From NCBI GenBank assembly GCA_934402395.1, contig CAKRTQ010000010.1, positions 1-64,000 on the forward strand: DNA of 64,000 nucleotides, in the 5' to 3' direction. Position numbers and translations under genes: made by a program. This document shows positions 17,789-25,634 of this stretch, piece after piece. The notes below the pieces were generated by a model. It saw only the letters and a program-made list of their open reading frames with translations. It was not told where the DNA came from and searched no databases. How positions within the stretch are numbered: position 1 is the stretch's first letter; the number at the start of each line of letters is the position of its first letter. The DNA comes from an uncultured Eubacteriales bacterium. GTDB lineage: Bacteria; Bacillota; Clostridia; Oscillospirales; CAG-272.

Positions 17789-18895
17789 ATGCAAGCCATC
17801 TTACTACGCGAACCCAATCTGATATTTGAGACAACTTTTCTACTTTTTAACAGCAGGACCGGCTCTTCGAGCCGTGAACTGAAGGAAACGATACAAAAAA
17901 AGTTTGCGATAGACCGCAATGTGCTCGACAGCTGCTTCGATGCCATAATCGAAATGTCGGAATATGTCGTCAACAACATAAAAGCCGATGAAGGACTGCT
18001 TGATTTTCTGTTCGGCAGACACTCTTCAATGAAAGGCTGCTTTGCATTTTACCTCATACACGATGTATGCCGCACGCCGGGCGGCGGTCTTGAGGAGGGC
18101 TTCAAAAACGGACTCAGCGCACTGCGCGAACAGTCAAAGGCGCTCTTTTTTGTTAATTTTTCATCCTTGCTCATCGCCGAATTCGCGCCGGAAAATTACA
18201 CCGGTGTCATAACAAATTACGCCGAGCTGTTTGCTTTCATCGAAACGCTCCCCCTCCCCGCCGATGAAAAATTCGAGCTTTGCCGCCTGTACAATAATTT
18301 TGAAGAATACCGCGAGCTGCTTGCGGGGATACTCGAATCGGCGGGCAGACTTTATATGCAGAAATACGACTCGATAAAGCACTACATCGGCTGGTTCTCG
18401 GCGGCGGTCGCCGAGCCGCTCGCGCAGTCGGGCGCACAGTACATCGAAAGCAATTACGGCGTCAGGATCTCGCCCTCGGCGGATGAGATCTATCTTCAGC
18501 CCTCGATCGCAATGTGCAGCGGCACAAGATATCTCATGAGCTTCACCTCGGAAAAGGTGGTGGATTTTCTTTACGTCGGAGTGCTGTTTGAGCCGCTGCG
18601 CGAGATCACCGATGTTTCGACGGTAGACGACAGAATATGCCGTGCGCTGCGCACAATGGGTGACGACCGCAAATTTGAGATCCTCAAGCTGCTCGCCGAG
18701 GGACCGAAATACGGCATGGAGCTCGCCTCGCTGCTTGAGCTGAGTACGGCAACGGTGTCGCATCACATGGCGCTTTTGCTTGAAGCGGGATTTGTCTCGA
18801 TACGCCGCGAATCAAACCGCGTGTATTACGAGCTCAACCGAAAAAAAGTGCGTGATTTTCTCGATGAGCTGCGTATATCCTTGATAGGGCAATAA
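17789..18895 (+). CDS. ArsR-type winged-helix regulator with long N-terminal sensor domain
   Basis: A 368-aa protein. Residues about 290-355 form an ArsR-like winged helix: FEILKLLAEGPKYGMELASLLELSTATVSHHMALLLEAGFVSIRRESNRVYYELN. The first 280 residues are mostly helical, of the DUF5937-like kind seen in other long ArsR proteins; there is no Cys metal site in the DNA-binding domain, so a metal is an unlikely ligand. It heads an operon with a HAD phosphatase and a GH123-like hydrolase, suggesting control by a sugar or phosphate metabolite. GGAG precedes the start codon. AT-rich half-sites around the promoter suggest autoregulation. Confidence 0.8.
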   Translation: MQAILLREPNLIFETTFLLFNSRTGSSSRELKETIQKKFAIDRNVLDSCFDAIIEMSEYVVNNIKADEGLLDFLFGRHSSMKGCFAFYLIHDVCRTPGGGLEEGFKNGLSALREQSKALFFVNFSSLLIAEFAPENYTGVITNYAELFAFIETLPLPADEKFELCRLYNNFEEYRELLAGILESAGRLYMQKYDSIKHYIGWFSAAVAEPLAQSGAQYIESNYGVRISPSADEIYLQPSIAMCSGTRYLMSFTSEKVVDFLYVGVLFEPLREITDVSTVDDRICRALRTMGDDRKFEILKLLAEGPKYGMELASLLELSTATVSHHMALLLEAGFVSIRRESNRVYYELNRKKVRDFLDELRISLIGQ

Positions 18896-18926
18896 ATACA
18901 AAATAACAGATAAGGACCGTAACAAA

Positions 18927-19598
18927 ATGCAGGAGTCAAAAAAACTTCATCCGAAACTTATAATATTCGACCTTGACGGCACGCTTGCCGACACGGTGGG
19001 TTCAATAACCGAGGCAATGGACGCAGCACTCGGCGAAATGGGGCTGCCCGCGCGCGATGAAGCGTACATCCGCCGCTCTGTGGGCAACGGCGCGCGCATA
19101 CTCTGCCGCCGGGTGCTTCCCGAGGACAGGCGCGATGACGCAACGGTCAGCCGCCTGCTTGAAATATACAACGGCACCTACGGCAGAACATATATGCACG
19201 TAAAAGAGCTTTACGCCGGAATGTCCGAAGCGCTCGGCGAGCTGCACGAGCGCGGGTACCTAATGGCGGTCTTCTCAAACAAGCAGGATGCATACGTCAA
19301 AGAGCTTTGCGCGGCACTCCTCCCTGCCGGGTGGTTTTCCGCCGCCGAGGGTCAGCTTGAGGGCAGACCGATAAAGCCGGATCCCGCCACCGCGCTTGAG
19401 ATATGCCGGCGCCTCGGTGTATCCCCCGCCGATGCAGTTATGGTCGGCGACGGCGAAACCGACGTTGAGCTTTCGCTTCGCGGCGGACTTACCCCGATAA
19501 GCGCCACATGGGGCTTCCGTTCGCGTGAACAGCTTGAAGCCGCAGGCGGAAGGATATTTGCCGCCAGCCCATCCGAGCTCCCCGATATATTTGAATAA
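18927..19598 (+). CDS. HAD-superfamily phosphatase (phosphoglycolate phosphatase-like)
   Basis: A 223-aa cytoplasmic hydrolase. The four HAD motifs are present: DLDGTLADT (nucleophile Asp near residue 15), FSNKQ (Thr/Ser motif), KPDP (Lys) and GDGETD (acidic pair). The helical cap between motifs I and II is the PGP/Gph/beta-phosphoglucomutase type. Substrate cannot be read from sequence. In the operon with the GH123-like hydrolase, a sugar phosphate is plausible. It lies 31 bases after the regulator gene. Confidence 0.88.
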   Translation: MQESKKLHPKLIIFDLDGTLADTVGSITEAMDAALGEMGLPARDEAYIRRSVGNGARILCRRVLPEDRRDDATVSRLLEIYNGTYGRTYMHVKELYAGMSEALGELHERGYLMAVFSNKQDAYVKELCAALLPAGWFSAAEGQLEGRPIKPDPATALEICRRLGVSPADAVMVGDGETDVELSLRGGLTPISATWGFRSREQLEAAGGRIFAASPSELPDIFE

Positions 19599-19631
19599 TG
19601 TAGAAAACCGACGAAGAAAGGATACAACACC

Positions 19632-21281
19632 ATGCTCAGATATAAGCTCATATCATCCCTCGACAAACCCTTCCTTGACAGCCGGCTCGATGAATTCTCC
19701 GCACTGAAACATATCACCATGCTGCGCAACGAGCGCATCTCGGTACAGCTCGCCGTTACCGATGACTCACCGCGCGCTCCGCACCGCCGCTTTGTCGGAA
19801 TAAAGGTCGAAGGCGTTTTTGCACCGTATTCCACAAAACGCACGGTCGAATCCGTCCCCTCAGCAATGCCGACATACCCCGGAAGAAGCGATGAAAACTT
19901 TCTCCGCACCGCGCCGGGACTTTACCCCGACCTGCTCGCGCCCATGCAGATGTACGGCTCGGTCGCCTGCGTTCCCGGTCAGCTCCGGTCGGTATGGATC
20001 GACATCGACCCCGCCGGCGCCCTTCCTGCCGGCGACTACAACCTCAGCGTAGTAATGAGTGACGGCGCCGTCACCGAGCGCGCCTCGCTTGCCGTACATA
20101 TTATTGCCGCCGACCTGCCGCCTCAGGAGCTCCGCGTGACCGAGTGGTTCCACTGCGATTGCCTTGCGGACCACTACGGTGTGCCGGTATTTTCCGAGCG
20201 TCATTGGGAGATAATCGGAAATTTTGTCCGCACCGCCGTCAGAAACGGCATAAATATGCTTCTCACTCCCGTGTTCACTCCCCCGCTTGACACGCACGTG
20301 GGCGGCGAGCGTCCCACAGTTCAGCTCACGGATGTAAAAAAGACTGCGGGCGGCTGGGAGTTCGGATTTTCGCGCCTTGATCGCTGGATAGATATGTGCG
20401 ACCGCTGCGGCGTCGGATACTTTGAGATCTCACACCTTTTCACCCAGTGGGGCGCACTTCACGCGCCGAAGATCGTTGCCGAGACCGACGACGGCGTAAA
20501 AAAGGTGTTCGGCTGGGATACCGACGCGACCTCGGAGGAATACACAGCCTTCATACGCGCCTTCCTCGGCGCGTTCCTTGAACATATGCGCGCACGCGGA
20601 GATGACAAACGCTGCTACTTCCACATCTCCGACGAACCGAACGCAGCGCATCTTGAGCAGTATCTCAAGGCAAAGGCAACAGTATCCGATCTGCTTGAGG
20701 GCTACCCGGTAATGGATGCCCTGTCGGACTACGAATTCTACAAAACCGGCGCGGTGACGACACCGATACCCGCCAACAATCATATAGAGCCGTTCATCGA
20801 AGGCGGCGTTGAACCGCTCTGGACCTACTATTGCTGCGGACAGAGCATCGGCGTCAGCAACCGTTTTCTCGCCATGCCCGGCGCACGCACGCGCTACATA
20901 GGCGTACAGTTCTACAAATACCGCGTGTTCGGATTCCTCCAGTGGGGATACAACTTCTACTACAATCAGGGCTCATACGACCTTGTGAACCCGTATGTGG
21001 ATTCGACCGGCAACTACTTTGTGCCGTCCGGAGACGCATATTCGGTATACCCGGCGGTCGACGGCACCGCGCTTGAATCAATGCGCATAGTCGAATTCCG
21101 CGAGGCGATAGACGACCTGCGCGCAATGAAGCTTGCCGAAACGCTCGCGGGACGCGAAGCCGTAATGACAGCTGTCGAGGACATAACGGGCGAGGTGGTT
21201 TTCTCGCGCTGTGTCTGCGACACCGCAACAATGCTTGCCATACGTGAGCACGTAAACGGCATCATAGAAGAAAATCTGTAA
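19632..21281 (+). CDS. GH123-like glycoside hydrolase (DUF4091), candidate beta-N-acetylgalactosaminidase
   Basis: A 549-aa protein with an N-terminal beta-sandwich (about 1-155) and a TIM-barrel-like catalytic domain (about 160-500). The motif CYFHISDEP near residue 335 carries the Asp-Glu pair that GH123 enzymes use in substrate-assisted catalysis; WFHCDCLADHYG and LQWGYNFYYNQ also match DUF4091/GH123. Characterised members release beta-GalNAc from glycosphingolipids or glycans. There is no signal peptide, so this copy appears cytoplasmic, acting on imported oligosaccharides. It is the last gene of the operon and is followed at 7 bases by a family hairpin. Confidence 0.78.
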   Translation: MLRYKLISSLDKPFLDSRLDEFSALKHITMLRNERISVQLAVTDDSPRAPHRRFVGIKVEGVFAPYSTKRTVESVPSAMPTYPGRSDENFLRTAPGLYPDLLAPMQMYGSVACVPGQLRSVWIDIDPAGALPAGDYNLSVVMSDGAVTERASLAVHIIAADLPPQELRVTEWFHCDCLADHYGVPVFSERHWEIIGNFVRTAVRNGINMLLTPVFTPPLDTHVGGERPTVQLTDVKKTAGGWEFGFSRLDRWIDMCDRCGVGYFEISHLFTQWGALHAPKIVAETDDGVKKVFGWDTDATSEEYTAFIRAFLGAFLEHMRARGDDKRCYFHISDEPNAAHLEQYLKAKATVSDLLEGYPVMDALSDYEFYKTGAVTTPIPANNHIEPFIEGGVEPLWTYYCCGQSIGVSNRFLAMPGARTRYIGVQFYKYRVFGFLQWGYNFYYNQGSYDLVNPYVDSTGNYFVPSGDAYSVYPAVDGTALESMRIVEFREAIDDLRAMKLAETLAGREAVMTAVEDITGEVVFSRCVCDTATMLAIREHVNGIIEENL

Positions 21282-21287
21282 AGCAAA

Positions 21288-21330
21288 GCGGGGATGCAAA
21301 AAACTCAAAATGAGTTTTTTACATCCCCGC
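21288..21330. terminator. Hairpin of the ACTCA/TGAGT family (copy c)
   Basis: 20-bp stem 21288-21307/21311-21330 with one mismatch and AAA loop, between the convergent GH123-like and isomerase genes. The U-run (TGAGTTTTTT) lies inside the 3' arm. Confidence 0.7.
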
Positions 21331-21410
21331 CGACATATTTTCAGCGTTGAGGATAGTCGCATCGGTTTTTCAACAGCTCCATTTACTGTGCGACTGCGGA
21401 ATTCTTTGTT

Positions 21411-22268
21411 TTACAGCGTGCTTTTCTCCTCTTTTTTTGCCGCTTCTACCTCGGCAGCCACCCGCAAGGCTTTTTCGTGCGCCAGACTAAGGAAACCGTC
21501 AAGCCCGAGCGCGGCGTATGCGGCGTACGTATCCTTGCCCGGCTTTGACTTACAGGTAAGCTCAAACGTGAGTATTCCGTCATACCCCGCGCGCACCAGC
21601 CGTGCGGCAATGCCGTGCCAGTCGGCAATGCCGTCATACGGCATCATATGGGAATCGTCATGCCACGTCACGACAGAGGGATCCGTCATACCGAAATTAT
21701 CGTTAAGGTGCGTGGCGATAAGCCTGTCGCCGAAAAGTGCGGGAACATCGCTGCTGAAATTGTAGCACATTTCGTGCCCGGTGTCCCAGCAGTATCCGAC
21801 AGCGGGAGATGCGCCAAGCCCGTCAATGACAGCCCTGAGATATTCGATACCCTCAACATTTTCAAACGCGACCCTGACCGGCGTTTGCTCTGCCGCCGAA
21901 ACAACGCGGGAAAATCTTTCGATACCGAGCGGTGTAGGAGTGTGCTTATCCATGCCGATAATGGGGTGAACGACCATTATCGGTATATCGTTTTCGGCGC
22001 AGTCGTGAAGACAGCGTATGAGCAGATCGGCAAAGGCATCGCCTGCCTCGCCTTCCTCCCAGAGCGCATCCGATCTGTTGAACGGCGCGTGTATCGACTG
22101 ATAGACAAGACCGTTTTCGCGTATGAAAGCCGCGCGTGCGGCGACATCGGTGCCGTCGCTCCATCCGGTGAAACAGGCGTCAAACCCGGCGAGCGCAGTT
22201 GCAAGCACCCCCTCGCGAAAGGACTCTCCGAAGCCCTGACCTATATTTATTCCCAGCTTGAATGACAT
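21411..22268 (-). CDS. Sugar phosphate isomerase/epimerase-like TIM barrel (AP endonuclease 2 fold)
   Basis: A 285-aa protein of the xylose isomerase-like TIM-barrel family. Typical metal-site strands are seen: HAPF, VVHP, AFENVEG, WDTGHE, THLNDN and the closing TFELT. It probably isomerises or epimerises a keto-sugar or inositol derivative, but the substrate is open. ATG 22268 (MSFKLGIN) follows AGGAGG by 8 bases. It has its own promoter at 22311-22339 and is divergent from the zinc-ribbon protein gene. Confidence 0.85.
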   Translation of the reverse strand: MSFKLGINIGQGFGESFREGVLATALAGFDACFTGWSDGTDVAARAAFIRENGLVYQSIHAPFNRSDALWEEGEAGDAFADLLIRCLHDCAENDIPIMVVHPIIGMDKHTPTPLGIERFSRVVSAAEQTPVRVAFENVEGIEYLRAVIDGLGASPAVGYCWDTGHEMCYNFSSDVPALFGDRLIATHLNDNFGMTDPSVVTWHDDSHMMPYDGIADWHGIAARLVRAGYDGILTFELTCKSKPGKDTYAAYAALGLDGFLSLAHEKALRVAAEVEAAKKEEKSTL

Positions 22269-22310
22269 AACAATAACCTCCTCCGCCACCGGCAGATCTT
22301 CTTTTGTCTT

Positions 22311-22339
22311 ATTTTAACACGGAAAAGCCCCGCGGTCAA
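22311..22339 (-). promoter_or_regulatory. Promoter of the isomerase gene
   Basis: Minus strand TTGACC (22334-22339), 17-base spacer, TAAAAT (22311-22316). Confidence 0.7.
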
Positions 22340-22391
22340 TAGCGGAGGAAAAATAAAAGCATTATCATGTGCAAATTACACCGCGAGGCTG

Positions 22392-22420
22392 TTGACTTGC
22401 GGTCAAATATATGATAAAAT
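22392..22420 (+). promoter_or_regulatory. Promoter of the zinc-ribbon membrane protein gene
   Basis: TTGACT (22392-22397), 17-base spacer, TGA-TAAAAT (-10 at 22415-22420). Confidence 0.75.
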
Positions 22421-22502
22421 TAATTTGGAGTACCAGAATAATAGCAATGCCGCGGCTGCGCTCACGCGCTGCACGGCTTTGCGTGAAAGGATACCTGTAA
22501 CC

Positions 22503-24287
22503 ATGAAATGTCCAAACTGCGGCAATGAATGTGCCGACGGTGCGCGTTTCTGCACCGAATGCGGATATAAATTCCCCGAAAATACACCCACTGCGGAAAA
22601 AGAGCCGGCAAAAACCGAGCCGAGAGAACCCGCTGCCGTGAATCCTGCCGGAGCGCGCAAGAAGCCGGAAGGCGATACGGTCCGTAAGCCCCCGCGCCGC
22701 ACACGCCCCGTTATAACGCGCGGAACGCTCATTATCGCCGCCTGCGCGGTCGCCGCAGTGATAATAATCATCGCCACGATCGCCATTGCCGCAGCTGTCG
22801 GAAAAAACTCCGGCTACACCGAAGAAACCGTGACCCGCTACGCCTCGCTCGAAGCTTATTTGCTTGTTGACAATCACGGCAGATGCTATGACCTTTCCGA
22901 ATATGAAGTCGCATCGTTTGAAATATGCACGTCTCTCAACGGGAAGACCGCCGCGGTCCTCGGCAAGAAGCACCCCTCGGATAAGAACGGTGTGCTCCTG
23001 CTCATATGCGACGAAAAGCTCTCAAAGATCGCCGACGGCGTGTATGACTGCGCGGTGTCCGACAACGGCGCCTCGGTCGCCTACGTCACTGCCGGTGACG
23101 ATACGGGAACGCTTTACCTTTACAACGTTAAAAAACAGACAGCCGCATCGGTAAGCGGCGGGATCCCTTATGAGTCTCTTGCGTCGCTCATTCTCGGCTC
23201 CGACATAACCGACGGTATGTTTGTGCTTTCTCCCGACGGCAGAAGCATCGCCTTTACAAAGGTCGTCAACAACGGCACGCGCGCATATGTTTCGGTCAAG
23301 GGCAGCGAACCGATCCCCGTGGCTGCGGATTCATATCCCATTGCCATATCGAACGGTGCGAAATACATCTACTATATAAAAAGGAACATATCCCTCACCG
23401 ACTACAACTATAAATTCACGGTCGAATGCGGAGATGAGGTGCGCAATCTTTCGCTTGATGCGCTGCATCTCGGCGATGGGATCATCTTCAACCGCGACCG
23501 CACCGAGGTCATATTTTCCGACGACGGCGCGACCTACATCAGCCGCAAGGGCGCGGAGCGTCAAAAGCTTATGACCGGTACCGTTGATGGGATCGTCGTC
23601 CCCGGCGACGGAGCCGCGCGGCGCGAGATATTCTCCTTCCTCGACAAATACGTTGACATTTATGCGCGCAAAACTATCGGCGGCAGCATATTTGTTTCGG
23701 GCGGCGGACTTTACTGCTTTGACAGCGCGTTTGAGGTCTCGGTAATAACCTCGTCGTACGGCGGCGCTTCGGTCGCCCCGAACGGCAGATCGCTTTATTA
23801 TATAGACACCTCATCCGGCAGAAACGGACGATACGGCAGCGTTTACTTCCTCGGCGACATTGAAAAGAACGGCTCGAAGGCACTTGTTTCAGCATCGCTT
23901 GAGGCTGTCGACATTTCCGCCGCGGACGATGCCGGCGGTGTTTATGTGTACGATATCGACCGCACGCTGTGGTTTGTCGGAAGAAACGGCAAAAAACAAA
24001 AGCGCATATATGACGAAGTGGAGGATTGGTGTGTCGATGTAAACGGCGGCGTGTGGTTCACATCGACGCTTGAGGATTCAGACACCGTGTGGTATTCGGC
24101 AGGCGGCAGCAAAAAGAAAGCTGTGGCAAAGTCGGATATCTCCGCTGTCATGGACGGAAATTTCATGCCGCGCTCGGTGTTTTACACTCTGACCTCGTTC
24201 TCGGATTCGGGAACGCACGTTGAAGTGCGCCGCGTAAAGTCGGGCAAACGGTGGGAAACGGTAGCCGAATACGATATTCAAGATTAA
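22503..24287 (+). CDS. Zinc-ribbon membrane protein with extracellular propeller-like domain
   Basis: A 594-aa protein. Residues 1-23 form a zinc ribbon (CPNC ... CTEC, Cys3/6/17/20). A Pro/Lys-rich stretch, one membrane helix (about 74-100) and a large outside domain follow. That domain has repeats like VFEICTSLNGKTAAVLGKK, VSDNGASVAYVTAGDDTGTLYLYNV and LSPDGRSIAFTKV, the PD40/TolB-like beta-propeller pattern. Zinc-ribbon plus helix plus sensor domain is a common Clostridia architecture of unknown role. ATG 22503 (MKCPNCG) follows AAAGGA by 11 bases; the 37 upstream codons overlap the promoter and are not used. Confidence 0.8.
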   Translation: MKCPNCGNECADGARFCTECGYKFPENTPTAEKEPAKTEPREPAAVNPAGARKKPEGDTVRKPPRRTRPVITRGTLIIAACAVAAVIIIIATIAIAAAVGKNSGYTEETVTRYASLEAYLLVDNHGRCYDLSEYEVASFEICTSLNGKTAAVLGKKHPSDKNGVLLLICDEKLSKIADGVYDCAVSDNGASVAYVTAGDDTGTLYLYNVKKQTAASVSGGIPYESLASLILGSDITDGMFVLSPDGRSIAFTKVVNNGTRAYVSVKGSEPIPVAADSYPIAISNGAKYIYYIKRNISLTDYNYKFTVECGDEVRNLSLDALHLGDGIIFNRDRTEVIFSDDGATYISRKGAERQKLMTGTVDGIVVPGDGAARREIFSFLDKYVDIYARKTIGGSIFVSGGGLYCFDSAFEVSVITSSYGGASVAPNGRSLYYIDTSSGRNGRYGSVYFLGDIEKNGSKALVSASLEAVDISAADDAGGVYVYDIDRTLWFVGRNGKKQKRIYDEVEDWCVDVNGGVWFTSTLEDSDTVWYSAGGSKKKAVAKSDISAVMDGNFMPRSVFYTLTSFSDSGTHVEVRRVKSGKRWETVAEYDIQD

Positions 24288-24349
24288 TTCCGCTCACCGT
24301 CAGAAGAAATCCACATTTAAGTGATAAAGTAAAAGAGGCGGATCGGCGC

Positions 24350-24367
24350 CGGCAGCCCCGGCTGCCG
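24350..24367 (+). other. GC-rich hairpin before the CBS gene
   Basis: CGGCAGCC-CC-GGCTGCCG, a perfect 8-bp stem with no T-run after it; probably an mRNA processing or stabilising stem between 24287 and 24411. A weak TGATAAAGT (-10-like) lies at 24322-24330. Confidence 0.4.
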
Positions 24368-24410
24368 CACGGTCCGGTCTGCTATTGAAAAAACGAAGGG
24401 ACATCCTGTT

Positions 24411-24815
24411 ATGAACATTGCATTTCTTCTGACCCCCAAAAGCAGCACCGTTTACATTTACGAAGACAGCACCTTTCGTCAGGCGCTTGAAAAGCTGAGA
24501 CATCACGGTTACACGGCAGTACCGGTGCTCACGCGTGATGGCGGCTATGCGGGAACGCTCAGCGAAGGAGATTTTCTCTGGAGCGTGCTCGACATCGGCG
24601 GAGCATCTCTTGCCGACTGCGAAGATCTGCGTGTTTCGGACCTTATAAAGAAAAACGACCGCAACCCTGCGGTACATATCACCAGCGATGCGGATGAGCT
24701 GCTCTCCCGTGCGCTCGAACAAAACTTTGTTCCCGTGGTGGACGACCGCGGGTCGTTTATGGGCATAGTGACCCGGCGGGCGATAATAGAAAGCCTGATA
24801 AAAGAGCACAAATGA
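24411..24815 (+). CDS. Two-CBS-domain protein (CbpB/DarB-like)
   Basis: A 134-aa cytoplasmic protein made of two CBS motifs (about residues 8-65 and 70-132), with AVPVLTRDGGYAGTLSEGDFLW and VPVVDDRGSFMGIVTRRAII as the ligand-binding strands. Stand-alone CBS pairs of this length in Firmicutes include CbpB/DarB, which bind cyclic di-AMP and report it to the stringent response. Assignment to that family is inferred from size and pattern. It overlaps the next gene by ATGA, so the two are translationally coupled. Confidence 0.75.
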   Translation: MNIAFLLTPKSSTVYIYEDSTFRQALEKLRHHGYTAVPVLTRDGGYAGTLSEGDFLWSVLDIGGASLADCEDLRVSDLIKKNDRNPAVHITSDADELLSRALEQNFVPVVDDRGSFMGIVTRRAIIESLIKEHK

Positions 24816-25267
24816 AAAAAGAAAAAAAGTCCTGGCGCACCGGAACGGTCGCCATATGCGCGGTGTTGCCCGCAACAGCACTTCTTGTTGTTCTGGCAAT
24901 GATACTTTATCCCTCTGTAATGGCAAAGCGGGAGAAGGCGCAGCTTGTAAAAAAGCTCGACCGCATAGCAGCGGCAGAGGATGTTTCGGTGCTTGTGAGC
25001 GGTATGGCGGATTACGGCTACGGCACCGAAGCCGACAGCGGCGAGACCTATACCTCCGGCAGTGACGCAGCCGTATATGTGCGCGCACTTGCCGATGCTA
25101 TGAGGAGCGCAAGGTATCTCGGTCGCGAAAATGCCCCCGGCGGCAGTTGGGACACACGCATCCGCGCACTCGGAGACGGGGAAAGCGTTACGGTGTTCCG
25201 CACATCCGACCAAAAGATCTATTTTACGCGCGGCATCACACAGTTTGTATTCGGTATATCCGACTGA
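24812..25267 (+). CDS. Small membrane-anchored protein of unknown function
   Basis: A 151-aa protein: basic N terminus, one membrane helix (about 13-36), then an outside or soluble domain of about 110 residues (GSDAAVYVRALADAMRSARYLG, GESVTVFRTSDQKIYFTRG). I do not recognise the domain. The 4-base overlap with the CBS gene implies a linked role, perhaps as a membrane partner responding to the nucleotide-binding CBS protein; that is inference only. Confidence 0.6.
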   Translation: MKKEKKSWRTGTVAICAVLPATALLVVLAMILYPSVMAKREKAQLVKKLDRIAAAEDVSVLVSGMADYGYGTEADSGETYTSGSDAAVYVRALADAMRSARYLGRENAPGGSWDTRIRALGDGESVTVFRTSDQKIYFTRGITQFVFGISD

Positions 25268-25583
25268 AGGGCGTTTCCCACGCATTTTCACGCTTTTTCA
25301 GATGTTTTTTTGCCGGCGGCGATCCCGCCCTCATTAAGATGTCATACCAAAATAAAATGCCATTGAAGGCTCCTGCGCGCTTCCGAATGCGGGCGAAGGA
25401 GTTGATTGTATACGAAAAAAAGGACTGTTAAAAAACCCGATGTTTTTAACAGTCTCCGGGAAATGCAGGTCAAGATTCCGGCATTTTTGATACGAGCTTG
25501 GTCGGTTTTGCCCGCAGCATCCGTGTTTTTTCGGTTTTAATGGCGGCAAAACGGCAAAGTTCAGCCGCCGAGAACAGGTCGCC
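25268..25583. other. Gene-free stretch with stacked hairpins
   Basis: No credible gene. It contains an imperfect hairpin (25370-25401, CTCCTGCGC against GCGAAGGAG), a 12-bp AT-rich hairpin at 25423-25454 and then the family hairpin at 25584. An 89-codon minus-strand frame runs through all of them but has no ribosome site or protein-like composition. Confidence 0.5.
25423..25454. terminator. Hairpin GACTGTTAAAAA / TTTTTAACAGTC
   Basis: A 12-bp perfect stem with an 8-base loop. The lower stem resembles the ACTCA/TGAGT hairpin family, but the apex is different. Possibly a terminator for the 22503-25267 genes. Confidence 0.5.
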
Positions 25584-25624
25584 GGTGGTGTTAAAAAACT
25601 CAATTTGAGTTTTTTAACACCACC
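25584..25624. terminator. Hairpin of the ACTCA/TGAGT family (copy d)
   Basis: 20-bp perfect stem (GGTGGTGTTAAAAAACTCAA arm) around a single T. It lies 10 bases past the stop codon of the minus-strand transglutaminase gene and far from the plus-strand gene, so it may mainly serve the minus strand here. Confidence 0.75.
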
Positions 25625-25634
25625 GCTTTATTTA

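Noticed and set aside
25334..25603. An 89-codon minus-strand frame starting in the hairpin at 25584
   Set aside because: Its start lies inside a palindrome, so the same first residues (MSFLTPP) appear on the opposite strand too. It crosses two other hairpins and has no ribosome site.
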